Assembly (NCBI RefSeq): GCF_001650715.1
Contig: NZ_LWQT01000047.1
Coordinates: 1 to 64,000, forward strand
From: Paramagnetospirillum marisnigri
GTDB taxonomy: Bacteria; Pseudomonadota; Alphaproteobacteria; Rhodospirillales; Magnetospirillaceae
DNA length: 64,000 bases
Reading direction: 5' to 3'
Below the pieces are notes generated by a model that ran no database searches, was not told the origin of the DNA, and saw only the letters and a list, made by a program, of their open reading frames with translations. A program made the position numbers and the translations under genes. This document shows positions 30,396 to 38,682 of the stretch, piece by piece. Positions within the stretch are counted from its first letter, which is position 1; each line of letters begins with the position of its first letter.

Positions 30396-32807
30396 TTAAC
30401 GGTCCTTCTGCAGCCGCAGCGAGTTGGTCACCACCGAGACCGAGGACAGCGCCATGGCCGAGGACGCCACCATGGGGCTGAGTTCGCCGAGCGCCGCACC
30501 GGGAATGGCGATGGTGTTGTAGCCCATGGCCCAGACCAGGTTCTGGCGGATGATGCGCATGGTCTTGCGCGACAGTTCGATCATCTCGGCCACCTTGGCG
30601 ATATCGCCATTGACCAGGGTGACCGGCGCCGCCTCGATGGCCACATCGGTGCCGGTGCCGATGGCGAAGCCCACATCGGCGGCGGCCAAGGCGGGCGCGT
30701 CGTTGATGCCATCGCCGATCATGCCCACCGATTCGCCCGCCGCCCGCAACTCGGCGACGATCTCCTGCTTGCGGGCAGGCGAGGCCTGGGCCACCACCTC
30801 GGGAATGCCCACTTCGGCGGCGATAGGATGCGCCGCCGCCGCCACGTCGCCGGTGACCATGATGGTGCGGATGCCCAAATCGTGCAGACGGGCGATGGCC
30901 GCGGCCGAAGTGGGACGGGGCCGGTCCGAGATGCCGAACAGGGCGGCGAAGGTCCCGTCGATGGCGGCCAGGACCGGAGTCTGGCCGTCGAGGGACGGAA
31001 CCTGGACCGCCACGCCTTCTTCCGCCAGATAGGACGCGCTGCCCACCAGCACCACATGCCTGCCGATGCGGGCGCGAATACCGCGTCCAATTTCCGCCGA
31101 AAAATCATCGACCGGCTGGGGCTCGATCCCGCGCGAGCGGGCGTAATCCACCACCGAGCGAGCCAGATGATGCTCGGACCCCGCCTCGGCGGCGGCGACC
31201 AGGGCAAGAACATCGTTGGCGTCGAAGTCGGGCTGGGAAACGAAATGAGACACCACCGGACGGCCTTCGGTCACCGTCCCGGTCTTGTCGAACACCAGGA
31301 CGGTCAAGCCCGAGGCGGTTTCCAACGCCTCGCCATTGCGGATATAGATCCCCCGCCGTGCCGCTTGGCCCGTGGCGGCCATGATGGCGGTGGGCGTGGC
31401 GAGCCCCAGGGCGCAGGGACAGGCGATCAGCAGCACTGAGACGGCATTGCCCAAGGCGGTGGAGACCCTTGCCCCCCCCGCCAGCCAGGTGGCGAAGGTC
31501 ACGCCCGCCACCGCCACCACACCCGGCACGAACACCGCCGACACCCGGTCGGCCATGCGCTGCACCGGCAGCTTGGTGGCCTGGGCGTGATCGACCATGC
31601 GCACAATGCCGGCCAGAACCGTATCCTGGCCCACGGCACTGGCGCGCATGCGGAAGCTTCCCGCCCCGTTGATGCAGCCGCCGATCACCGAATCGCCCGG
31701 TCCCTTGACCACCGGCATGCTTTCGCCGGTGACCATGGACTCGTCCAAGGTGGTGCGGCCGCCCACGACGGAACCGTCCACCGGCACCCGCTCGCCGGGG
31801 CGCACCACCAGGATGTCGCCGACGACGAGGTCATCGACCGGAACCACCACCTCGATCTCGCCGCGAATGACCGTGGCGGTGGGCGGTTGCAGGTCGAGCA
31901 GGCGGCGGATGGCATCGCCCGCCTTGCCCTTGGCGCGTTCCTCCAGCCAGCGGCCCAGCAGCACGAAGGACACGATGCCCGCCGCCGCCTCGAAATAGAG
32001 GTGATGCTTTCCTGCCAGCATGGAGCTCACCGAATGGCCATAGGCCGATCCGGCCCCCAGCGCGATCAGGGTATCCATGTTGGCGGTGCGGTTCCTGGCC
32101 AGCTTGACGGCGCGGGTGAAGAATTGACGCCCCGCCCCCAGCACCACCGGGGTCGTCAGCGCGAATTCCACCAGATGCCACAGCCGGGAGCGCGGCATGG
32201 CCATGCCGATGACCATTACCGGCAGGCTGAGCAGGCAGGCCGAAATGGCCCGGCGCTTGGCATCTCGCTCATGCTGGCGCTCGCGCTCGACGATCAGGCG
32301 GCGCTGGCTGAGTGTATCCATGGGCCGCGCCTCGTAGCCCAGGGCATTGACGCGGGCCTCCAGGGCCGGGCGGTCCAGACTGCCCACCACCGTGGCGGTG
32401 CCGGTGGCGTAATTGACGCTGGCGGACCGGATGGCGGGGTCGCGGTTGAGACTCATCTGGATCAGGGCGGCGCAAGACGCGCAGGTCATGCCCTCCACCG
32501 CCACCGAGACCTCGGCCAGTTCTGAGCCGTCGAGGACTGGCGATGGGAGAGGGGGCTGTTTCGGCGCGCGGGCCAGGTTGCCGGCCACGGTATCGAGCAG
32601 CCGCAGCAGGGTGTCCGTCGGCAGTTGGCGAGGGTCGAACCGCACCGCCAGCGAGGCCAGGGCGGGGACCACCCGTACCTCGCGGATGGCGGCGTGCTTG
32701 CGCAGCAGGATTTCCAGCAGGCACAGCCGTTCGGTCTCGCCCTTCAGGGCCGGGACCAGCACCCGGACCCGGCGCCGCAACCGGTGGACGACCTGGATGG
32801 CCTCCAT
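30396..32807 (-). CDS. Cu(I)-type P1B ATPase (CopA/FixI-like)
   Basis: 803 aa from ATG 32807, which overlaps the preceding stop as TGATG. Residues 1-80 resemble a degenerate metal domain without cysteines. A proper HMA domain follows with 'GMTCASCAALIQ' (Cys109, Cys112). The core has 'DKTGTVTEG', transmembrane 'CPCALGLATP', 'GDGINDAPALA', 'MGYN' and 'MALSS', which together indicate Cu(I) export. The conserved 'SEHPL' of the nucleotide domain reads 'SEHHL' here, an unusual change next to the ATP-contacting histidine. It pumps copper from cytoplasm to periplasm, where the NosL proteins of the same operon could take it up. Confidence 0.92.
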   Translation of the reverse strand: MEAIQVVHRLRRRVRVLVPALKGETERLCLLEILLRKHAAIREVRVVPALASLAVRFDPRQLPTDTLLRLLDTVAGNLARAPKQPPLPSPVLDGSELAEVSVAVEGMTCASCAALIQMSLNRDPAIRSASVNYATGTATVVGSLDRPALEARVNALGYEARPMDTLSQRRLIVERERQHERDAKRRAISACLLSLPVMVIGMAMPRSRLWHLVEFALTTPVVLGAGRQFFTRAVKLARNRTANMDTLIALGAGSAYGHSVSSMLAGKHHLYFEAAAGIVSFVLLGRWLEERAKGKAGDAIRRLLDLQPPTATVIRGEIEVVVPVDDLVVGDILVVRPGERVPVDGSVVGGRTTLDESMVTGESMPVVKGPGDSVIGGCINGAGSFRMRASAVGQDTVLAGIVRMVDHAQATKLPVQRMADRVSAVFVPGVVAVAGVTFATWLAGGARVSTALGNAVSVLLIACPCALGLATPTAIMAATGQAARRGIYIRNGEALETASGLTVLVFDKTGTVTEGRPVVSHFVSQPDFDANDVLALVAAAEAGSEHHLARSVVDYARSRGIEPQPVDDFSAEIGRGIRARIGRHVVLVGSASYLAEEGVAVQVPSLDGQTPVLAAIDGTFAALFGISDRPRPTSAAAIARLHDLGIRTIMVTGDVAAAAHPIAAEVGIPEVVAQASPARKQEIVAELRAAGESVGMIGDGINDAPALAAADVGFAIGTGTDVAIEAAPVTLVNGDIAKVAEMIELSRKTMRIIRQNLVWAMGYNTIAIPGAALGELSPMVASSAMALSSVSVVTNSLRLQKDR

Positions 32808-33502
32808 CACTTCGCCACCTTCTTCGGCAATGCGCCCTTGCGATAGCGCACCAGCAGGAAGGTGAGATAGACCACGGTCAGCCACTGGTAGCGATGGGTC
32901 CAGGGCTTGGGCAGCCATTGGCCGATGATGCGGTCCCAGTGCTGGCGGATGAGATAGAAAGCCACCAGATCGTTGCAGAAATGGATCAGCCATTCCTGGA
33001 CGTCGACGCCGCCGGGCACCGGCTTGCCGGTCTTGATGGCGACGATCTTGGAAACCACGTCGATCTTGGCCTTGAGATCGTCATAGCGGCTGCGAACCGC
33101 CTGGACCGGAGCGCTGGCCTTGATCCGCTCCAGCCAGCCCGGCGGCACCACCTCACCCTCGATCACCATGGGAACCGAGGGCGGTGGCGCGGCAACATCC
33201 ATGTCCACGGCATCGACCACCAGGGCGGCCAAGGCCTTGGCGATGTCGGCAAGGCCGCAAACATCCTCCATATAGCGGATGGACAGCTTGCCCGCGCCAA
33301 GGAAGACATGAACGCGGTAGACGCCTTCGATCCGCCCCAGGCCGCTTTCCAGGACCAGGGCTGCCCCAGGTGTGCGAAGGGCATCGGGCAGATCGAAGCG
33401 GATATGGCCGTCCGAGCGATACCGCACGGCCATCGCCTGCCATAGCGCCTTGGCGCGGGCCTCGCGGGCGGCCTTGGCCGCCTTCCCCCTTATGGCGATC
33501 AT
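32807..33502 (-). CDS. Uncharacterised protein linked to the copper ATPase
   Basis: 231 aa, no signal peptide. The N-terminal ~100 residues ('VRYRSDGHIRFDLPDALRTPGA', a string of conserved-looking strands) resemble a metal-domain-like ferredoxin fold but without cysteines, similar to the degenerate N-terminus of the downstream ATPase. The C-terminal part has amphipathic helices and a probable membrane-associated segment 'WLTVVYLTFLLVRYRKG'. It overlaps the ATPase start and follows a small membrane protein after 16 bp. Possibly an accessory subunit of the ATPase. Confidence 0.65.
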   Translation of the reverse strand: MIAIRGKAAKAAREARAKALWQAMAVRYRSDGHIRFDLPDALRTPGAALVLESGLGRIEGVYRVHVFLGAGKLSIRYMEDVCGLADIAKALAALVVDAVDMDVAAPPPSVPMVIEGEVVPPGWLERIKASAPVQAVRSRYDDLKAKIDVVSKIVAIKTGKPVPGGVDVQEWLIHFCNDLVAFYLIRQHWDRIIGQWLPKPWTHRYQWLTVVYLTFLLVRYRKGALPKKVAK

Positions 33503-33518
33503 GGCGGACTCTCCCCCG

Positions 33519-33812
33519 CTATTCCTTGGCCTTGGCTTCCTCGGCCTCGCGGGTCTCCTCGACCAGATCGGCCAGGTTTTCCTTGGCGTTCAGCACCATG
33601 TCCTTGCCCATGTCACTGGCCTTGGCCACGGCGGCGGTGATCTCCTTGCGGTATTTGTAGCCGTAATAGCCGATGGCGATTCCCGCCCCCAGCATCACCA
33701 CCGGGTTGAGCAGCAAACGACCCAACAGACTCCGTCCCGCAACATATCCGACAGCCATGACAGCCCCCTTTCCAAGTTCATGTCCAAGATGGTTGGTTTC
33801 ATTGGTCATCAT
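33519..33812 (-). CDS. Small single-pass membrane protein, YtxH-like
   Basis: 97 aa. One hydrophobic segment 'LLNPVVMLGAGIAIGYYGY', then a charged helical tail ('KENLADLVEETREAEEAKAKE'). Two in-frame ATGs (33812 and 33809) both lie inside the end of the upstream 58-aa gene, so the frames overlap by 11-14 bp. Similar small membrane proteins accompany P-type ATPases in alphaproteobacteria. Function unknown. Confidence 0.7.
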   Translation of the reverse strand: MMTNETNHLGHELGKGAVMAVGYVAGRSLLGRLLLNPVVMLGAGIAIGYYGYKYRKEITAAVAKASDMGKDMVLNAKENLADLVEETREAEEAKAKE

Positions 33813-33975
33813 TTTTGTTCCCCTTGTCCTTGGTGGCGGCGTCCGGGTTCAACATCACCCAGATGCCCCGACAGCCTTCACAACAGAAGGCGAGTTCCTT
33901 TTTCCCGGTCTTCAAGTGTAGGCCGTCGTTGAGGACCGGCAGACCGCAAAGGTCGCAGGTCTCCGCCTCGCTCAT
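33799..33975 (-). CDS. Free-standing metal-binding domain of the P-type ATPase N-terminal type, 58 aa
   Basis: A very short gene with complete coupling: its ATG overlaps the stop of the thioredoxin-like gene (ATGA, 33972-33975), and its stop lies within the start of the next gene. The protein has 'CDLCGLPV' (Cys7, Cys10), then 'FCCEGCRGIW' (Cys31, Cys32, Cys35), the pattern of the zinc-ribbon-like putative metal-binding domain found at the N-terminus of some copper ATPases (PF12156 as I recall it). Here it is a separate polypeptide, perhaps a copper shuttle for the ATPase encoded three genes downstream. Confidence 0.75.
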   Translation of the reverse strand: MSEAETCDLCGLPVLNDGLHLKTGKKELAFCCEGCRGIWVMLNPDAATKDKGNKNDDQ

Positions 33976-34460
33976 AGCAATTCCTCCAGCTTGCGCCGGA
34001 AGGTGGCCTCGTCGGTCTCGCCCAGGATGCGGCCCTTGATCCTGCCATCACGCCCCACGAACAGGGTCATGGGCAGGCCGGTGACGCCGTATTGGCGGGT
34101 GACCTTGGAGCCGGGGTCCAGCAGCACCGGATAGGTGACGCCCAGTTTGGCGATGAAGGCGTCGATGTCGCCCTTGTCCTGTCCGGCATTGATGGCCAGA
34201 ACCTCGAACCCCTTGTCGCGGGACTGGCTCCAGACCGCCTGGATCATCTTCATCTCGTCCTTGCAGAACGGGCACCACGTCGCCCAGAAGCGCAGAACCA
34301 CCACCTTGCCGGACAGTTGGGCGGGATAATCCACCGCCGCTCCGTCCATGGCCGTCAGTTTGAATGGCGGCGGCGCATCGCCCACATGGGGGGCCTTGCC
34401 CCCCTCCTCGCCACACCCGGCCAGCAGCAGCAGGATGGCCAACAGGCGGATCACTCTCAT
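33972..34460 (-). CDS. TlpA/ResA-like thioredoxin-fold lipoprotein
   Basis: 162 aa. The N-terminus 'LAILLLLAGCGEEGG' is a lipoprotein signal with the lipobox LAGC. The redox motif is 'WATWCPFCKDEM' (CPFC), with the cis-proline in 'GVTGLPMTLF'. Predicted to be anchored in the inner membrane facing the periplasm and to reduce disulfides, for example in copper sites or apocytochromes. ATGA overlaps on both sides place it in the middle of the copper/thiol operon. Confidence 0.9.
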   Translation of the reverse strand: MRVIRLLAILLLLAGCGEEGGKAPHVGDAPPPFKLTAMDGAAVDYPAQLSGKVVVLRFWATWCPFCKDEMKMIQAVWSQSRDKGFEVLAINAGQDKGDIDAFIAKLGVTYPVLLDPGSKVTRQYGVTGLPMTLFVGRDGRIKGRILGETDEATFRRKLEELL

Positions 34461-35494
34461 GGCTGGCCTCCGGGCAGAAAGAACAAGAGCCGTTCGGGCT
34501 CGATCAGGATCAGGTGCGAGCGCCAGATCAGCCAGACCGTCACCGCCCCGAACAGGCCGAATCCGGCCATGGACGAGCCGACGCAACGCCGCATGATCCG
34601 AGGCGCCGCCTCGGCCAGACTCTGGATGCGGGCGGCGGGCTGGGCGATGCCTCCCCCCAGCCCCAGGGCGGCGGCGGCGAAGAGCGGCAAATAGAGGGCA
34701 TAGCCCACATGGCCGTACTCGCCCTTCAGGATGCAGAACGGGCAATGATGGTGCGGCAGCTCATAGACATAGACCGAGATGGCCGCCACCACCGCCTCCA
34801 TGGCCATGGCGAAGGCGACCAGGGAGAGAAGGGCGAAGACCACCGCTCCCTTACCGGTGGCCAGGGCCCGGCGCCCAGCCACCATCACCAGCCCCAATGC
34901 CGCCACCAACCCGGCCAGCGAGGCTTCCGGCGCGATGGCCGCCAGCTTGTCGGAGGTGACCTGGGTCGCCCCGGAAAACAGGGTCGAGCAGCACGACGCG
35001 ATCACATCGGCACGCAGGCCCAGGAAATAGGCCAGTTGCACGCCTGCCGCCACCGCCATCAGCGGTGCCAGGATCATCAACGCGCCATACTTCACCCGCA
35101 CCAGGGGATAGTCGAAGCCGCGCGAGTCCACATGGTTCAGCACCAGCCAGGCGCTGGCGGCGAAGAAGACGATGATCTTGAGATAGAGGGTGGGAAAGCC
35201 GAACTCGTTGACGTTGAGCGTGCCCACCGCGCACATGGCGCCGACGAACAGCGAGGACATGCGATCGGCGTTGAAGACGAACAGGATCAGTGACGCCAGT
35301 TCGGACAGCAGCACCACCACCAGCAGGGTGGAGACCAGATAGGTGCGCTTTTCCATCTCCAATTGGGATTCCGAGCCGCTGGCGGTGTCCCAAAAGCGCA
35401 GCACCCGCACCGCGAACGGCAGCGAGGCGGTCACCATCATGGTGCCGACCAGGGAGGCCAGCAGCAGGGCGATGATGGCCGGTTGGAAGATCAT
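34457..35494 (-). CDS. Polytopic membrane protein with His/Cys-rich loop
   Basis: 345 aa with about eight to nine membrane segments. A loop between two of them has 'ELPHHHCPFCILKGEYGHVG', giving three histidines and a CxxC pair, and an earlier segment has 'ASCCSTLFSG'. These could bind metal or carry electrons across the membrane. I recall similar proteins near NosL and ABC pairs of the LolD/FtsX type but cannot name a family. Overlaps both neighbours by ATGA. Confidence 0.65.
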   Translation of the reverse strand: MIFQPAIIALLLASLVGTMMVTASLPFAVRVLRFWDTASGSESQLEMEKRTYLVSTLLVVVLLSELASLILFVFNADRMSSLFVGAMCAVGTLNVNEFGFPTLYLKIIVFFAASAWLVLNHVDSRGFDYPLVRVKYGALMILAPLMAVAAGVQLAYFLGLRADVIASCCSTLFSGATQVTSDKLAAIAPEASLAGLVAALGLVMVAGRRALATGKGAVVFALLSLVAFAMAMEAVVAAISVYVYELPHHHCPFCILKGEYGHVGYALYLPLFAAAALGLGGGIAQPAARIQSLAEAAPRIMRRCVGSSMAGFGLFGAVTVWLIWRSHLILIEPERLLFFLPGGQP

Positions 35495-36171
35495 GCGCCG
35501 CTGTCCACCAATTGGCCATCATGAAGCGTGACCACATGGTCCACCACGGCGGTGTCGCAGACCAGTGGGTCATGGCTGGTCATCAGCACTGTCTTGCCCG
35601 ATGCCTTCAGGGTCTCGACGATGCCGAGGAACTGTCTGGAGCGCTCGCTGTCCAGATTGGCGGTGGGTTCGTCGGCGATCACCACCTCGGGGTCGTTGAT
35701 CAGGGCGCGGGCGATGGCTACCCGCTGGGCTTCGCCGCCCGACAGCCATTCGGCCATGGACTGGGCCTTGGCGCCGATGTCGAGGCTTTCCATCAAGCCA
35801 TGGGCGCGGCGGCTCAGGTCCTTGCGGTCATGCCCAAGGGGATAGGCCGGGATCATGACGTTCTCCAGGGCGCTGATCCCCTTCAGCAGGTTGAACTGCT
35901 GGAACACGAAGCCGAAGGTCGAGCGGCGGATATCGGTGAGGAACCGCTCGGGCAGGCCGGAAATATCGCGGTCCTTAAGCCGCACCCGGCCCGAGGTCGG
36001 CCGCGCCAGACAGCCCACCAGGGTCAGCAGCGTGGTCTTGCCCGAACCCGATGGGCCCCGGAACACCGTCACCTTCCCCGCCGGGACCGACAGGTCGATT
36101 CCCTTCAAGGCCCAGAACTCGTTGGCCTTGCCCTGGTTGAAGGCCTTCCTCACATCGCTGAGATGGATCAT
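35491..36171 (-). CDS. ABC transporter ATP-binding protein, LolD/MacB type
   Basis: 226 aa. Walker A 'GPSGSGKTTLL', Q-loop 'FVFQQFNLLKGISALENVM', signature 'LSGGEAQRVAIARAL', Walker B 'VVIADEPTANLDSE', and 'MTSHDPLV'. The length and the 'FNLLKGISALEN' segment match the LolD/MacB/FtsE class that works with FtsX-like permeases. These mechanotransmitters act on periplasmic or lipoprotein substrates rather than pumping small molecules. The gene overlaps the permease (36168-36171) and the membrane protein downstream. Confidence 0.9.
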   Translation of the reverse strand: MIHLSDVRKAFNQGKANEFWALKGIDLSVPAGKVTVFRGPSGSGKTTLLTLVGCLARPTSGRVRLKDRDISGLPERFLTDIRRSTFGFVFQQFNLLKGISALENVMIPAYPLGHDRKDLSRRAHGLMESLDIGAKAQSMAEWLSGGEAQRVAIARALINDPEVVIADEPTANLDSERSRQFLGIVETLKASGKTVLMTSHDPLVCDTAVVDHVVTLHDGQLVDSGA

Positions 36172-37301
36172 CGCATCACCGTATCGGGATCGACGATCGC
36201 CGCCCGCCAGATGGGCACCACCGTGGCGATGGTGTAGGGAAACACCGTGAAGAAGAACAGGGTCGCCACCTGCAACTCATCGACAAAGGGTGTCAGCTTG
36301 TATTTCGGATACAGCACCGCCCAGCCCTTCAGCACCGGCTCGAAAAGCCCGGCGCCGAAGTGGAAGACATGGGCATAGGCCAGCAGATAGCCGACCAGAA
36401 AGGCCGACAGCGACACCACCAGGCCTTCCAGCATCTTCAGGCGGATGACGTCGCCGGTCTCCCAGCCCACCGCCTTCAGGATGCCGATTTCGCGCCGCTC
36501 CTCCGCAGACAGGCCCGAAGCCTTCTCCCAGGAGAAGATGGCGAAGGCCAGGATGGAACCCGCCAACAAGACCAGCAGCATGCCCTCGCGCCAGTCGAAC
36601 ACCGACTCATAGGTGCGCAGTATCTCGTCGCGCAGGATGATGCGGGTGTCCGGCAGGGCGGCGTCGATCTTCTCGGCGATCTTGATGACCTCGCGCGGAT
36701 TGCGCACGGATACGGCCAGATCGGTGAACAGGCCCGGCGCGATACCGAACAGACGGCGGAAATCCTCCTCGGCCACCAGGAACAGATCGGCCGACACCAG
36801 GGCCGAGTCCCGCGAGATGGTGTGATCCACCTTGAACTGAACCAGGGAACCGTCATGGGCGCGGAAGCTCATCAGGTCACCGGGGTCGGCGCTGCGGGCC
36901 CGCACCACCCCGTCCCCGATCACCACCTTGCCCGGCTCGATGCGGGGATTGGTCGGCACCATCAAGGTGTAATTGGCCACGGCGGCGGGATCGAACAGAT
37001 AGCCCCACAGCCGCCCTTCCGCCGATTGCACGCCCCGGATACCCTTGATGGCGTCGAGATGGCGGGCGGGAATCAGATCGTGACGCCCCGCCACCATGCG
37101 CTGGACCAGCACTTCCGGGCTCTTGGCCAGGACGGTGGCGGCTTCCCGCCGGATGGCGTGGGAGAACAGCATCACCGAAGCCAGCAGGAAAACGATACTG
37201 GTGTAGACCGCCAGCATGCCCAGGGTCTTGCCCCGTCGCCGCGACAGCGACGACAGGCTGAAATCCAGCAGGTTGCGCTGCTTGTTGAGCCATAGTCTCA
37301 T
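36168..37301 (-). CDS. ABC transporter permease, FtsX/MacB-like
   Basis: 377 aa from ATG 37301, chosen because it overlaps the upstream stop as ATGA and has GGAAGGG before it. TM1 'MLAVYTSIVFLLASVMLFSH' is followed by a large periplasmic domain (~45-250), then three membrane segments at the C-terminus, ending 'FTVFPYTIATVVPIWRAA'. This is the MacB/LolC topology. Partner of the LolD-like ATPase. The absence of a HlyD-like adaptor argues against a macrolide pump. A role in placing lipoproteins or assisting metal-loaded periplasmic proteins is possible. Confidence 0.87.
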   Translation of the reverse strand: MRLWLNKQRNLLDFSLSSLSRRRGKTLGMLAVYTSIVFLLASVMLFSHAIRREAATVLAKSPEVLVQRMVAGRHDLIPARHLDAIKGIRGVQSAEGRLWGYLFDPAAVANYTLMVPTNPRIEPGKVVIGDGVVRARSADPGDLMSFRAHDGSLVQFKVDHTISRDSALVSADLFLVAEEDFRRLFGIAPGLFTDLAVSVRNPREVIKIAEKIDAALPDTRIILRDEILRTYESVFDWREGMLLVLLAGSILAFAIFSWEKASGLSAEERREIGILKAVGWETGDVIRLKMLEGLVVSLSAFLVGYLLAYAHVFHFGAGLFEPVLKGWAVLYPKYKLTPFVDELQVATLFFFTVFPYTIATVVPIWRAAIVDPDTVMR

Positions 37302-37591
37302 GGCCGTCCCTTCCAAATGGGCGGCGGCAGCAACGACCCCGAGGGAAAGTGATCCATGGCGAAGGGATGATCCTGGAAGGCGGAATGCAGATCGGCCTGG
37401 CTGGGATGGCGGGTGTAGCGGGCCTCGGTGAACAGCACCAGATCGGTCAGACCCAATTGCTCCACCATATCCGCCTTGGCCGCCAAGCTCTGCTGCGCCG
37501 CGCCGACACCGCGCACGGCATCGGCGAAGCTGGCGCCGAGCAGGCCCAGTAACGCCACGGTGAAAGTCAAAAAGGCGTCGGATCGGCGCAT
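37298..37591 (-). CDS. Small exported or membrane-anchored protein, 97 aa
   Basis: A hydrophobic N-terminal segment 'FLTFTVALLGLLGASFADA' may be a signal peptide or anchor. The rest is polar, with several His residues ('YTRHPSQADLHSAFQDHPF' and 'MDHF'). No family recognised. Its ATG overlaps the previous stop as TGATG and its stop overlaps the permease start as ATGA, so it belongs to the same translationally coupled operon; histidines may bind a metal. Confidence 0.65.
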   Translation of the reverse strand: MRRSDAFLTFTVALLGLLGASFADAVRGVGAAQQSLAAKADMVEQLGLTDLVLFTEARYTRHPSQADLHSAFQDHPFAMDHFPSGSLLPPPIWKGRP

Positions 37592-37779
37592 CAGACTCGG
37601 GCCGCCGCCTTCATCAGCACGACGCGGAGCGCGCCGGTCAGGCTGGGCCCGACCCCAAGGCTCTGCGACAGGGCGGGAACCAGAATCAAGGACGCAACGG
37701 TCAGGCCGGTGCCCAAGACCAGTGATCCCAGGCCGACCTCATTGGTCTTGGCCGTGCTTTTGACGGTGGAAACGCTCAT
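37591..37779 (-). CDS. Small hydrophobic protein, 62 aa
   Basis: ATG 37779 has GGAGG seven bases upstream, better than an earlier in-frame ATG. One membrane segment 'GLGSLVLGTGLTVASLILVP' is followed by an amphipathic end. No family recognised. Coupled to the next gene by TGATG. Confidence 0.6.
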   Translation of the reverse strand: MSVSTVKSTAKTNEVGLGSLVLGTGLTVASLILVPALSQSLGVGPSLTGALRVVLMKAAARV

Positions 37780-37836
37780 GTCTCGTCCTCCAATCTCCAT
37801 GACAGACGGAATCGGCCAAGGCCGAGCCCTAAAGGG

Positions 37837-38253
37837 TCAGGAGAAAGAGGGCGGACCGCGTTGGGGATGGGGAAGATGCCCTGGATTGCCAACCGCACCG
37901 CGATCGGCGGGCGGCATGACGGTGTACAGCGGCACCGGAGTGGGGGCCACGTTCCACGCCAATGCCGGCAGCAGTAATTTGGCACCCGCGTTAATCTGGC
38001 AGAACTGGCAATGGTCGTGCGTGACCTTGGCGGGGGTGGGAATGCTGTCGGTCGAGTTGGAATGGCAGATGGACGCCGCCAGTTCCTGATCGATCGACAA
38101 GGCCGCCTGGGCCGGAGCCATCGGCAGCAGGATCTGGAGCACCAAGGCAAGCACGCCCGCCCAAGCGGCAATCCGCCCGAGGCAGTTCCCCCGCTTCCTA
38201 GCCGTCGATGCGTTACCCTGGAACGAAACCATCAAACCCCACATTGCCGCCAT
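37837..38253 (-). CDS. DUF2946-like exported protein
   Basis: 138 aa; an internal start at 38232 is also possible. A hydrophobic signal 'VLALVLQILLPMAPAQA' is followed by 'ICHSNSTDSIP' and 'THDHCQFCQINAG', a Cys/His spacing typical of DUF2946 proteins found beside copper genes. The mature part is short and likely periplasmic. It opens the main run of the copper island; a perfect palindrome lies just upstream at 38262-38273. Confidence 0.7.
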   Translation of the reverse strand: MAAMWGLMVSFQGNASTARKRGNCLGRIAAWAGVLALVLQILLPMAPAQAALSIDQELAASICHSNSTDSIPTPAKVTHDHCQFCQINAGAKLLLPALAWNVAPTPVPLYTVMPPADRGAVGNPGHLPHPQRGPPSFS

Positions 38254-38261
38254 GGGCGGTA

Positions 38262-38273
38262 TAGGAATTCCTA
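38262..38273. promoter_or_regulatory. Palindrome TAGGAATTCCTA upstream of the copper island
   Basis: A perfect 12-bp palindrome nine bases before the longest start of the DUF2946-like gene and 36 bp after the stop-side end of the preceding small gene. It could be an operator; the binding protein is unknown. Confidence 0.3.
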
Positions 38274-38308
38274 ATGTAGCACGCGCTTTCGCGCCAAATC
38301 CACCGCCC

Positions 38309-38539
38309 TCATCCCGGACGCTTCACTGGGTCGTTGGTGTAAAGAGTGTGGTGCCAGTAGGACAGCCCCAACAGCGCCACCCCGGCCACCACATGGGCCA
38401 ATCCGGCATTGCGTCCACGCAGGAACCCGGTCAGCACTAGCGCCCCCATGGAAACCGCCATGCCGGTCTTGGCCAGGGAGCGGTTGCGCAATAGACGCTC
38501 ACGCCGCACCGAGGCGGGTTTTGCAATGGCGTCGGCCAT
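38309..38539 (-). CDS. Small membrane protein, 76 aa
   Basis: ATG 38539 follows GGAG at seven bases. Two hydrophobic stretches, 'TGMAVSMGALVLTGF' and 'AHVVAGVALLGLSYWHHTLY', suggest two membrane helices. No family recognised. It lies in the same direction as the copper island, 56 bp before the DUF2946-like gene, and is divergent from uvrD. Confidence 0.6.
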   Translation of the reverse strand: MADAIAKPASVRRERLLRNRSLAKTGMAVSMGALVLTGFLRGRNAGLAHVVAGVALLGLSYWHHTLYTNDPVKRPG

Positions 38540-38682
38540 ACCCATCTCCATGCCTAATCCAGCACTGAAACCTGGGCGTAATTCAATTCCAGGTCATTGA
38601 CCTTGGTCAACACCATTCCACCCGCCGGGCCGGAGCGAAAATAGCTGCTGCGGCCCGGCCCTGCTTCGGCCAATATCCCGCC

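Noticed and set aside
28461-37301. Calling the island a nos (nitrous oxide reductase) operon
   Set aside because: NosL homologues are present but nosZ, nosR and nosD are not in the window, and the ABC pair looks like LolD/FtsX rather than NosFY.
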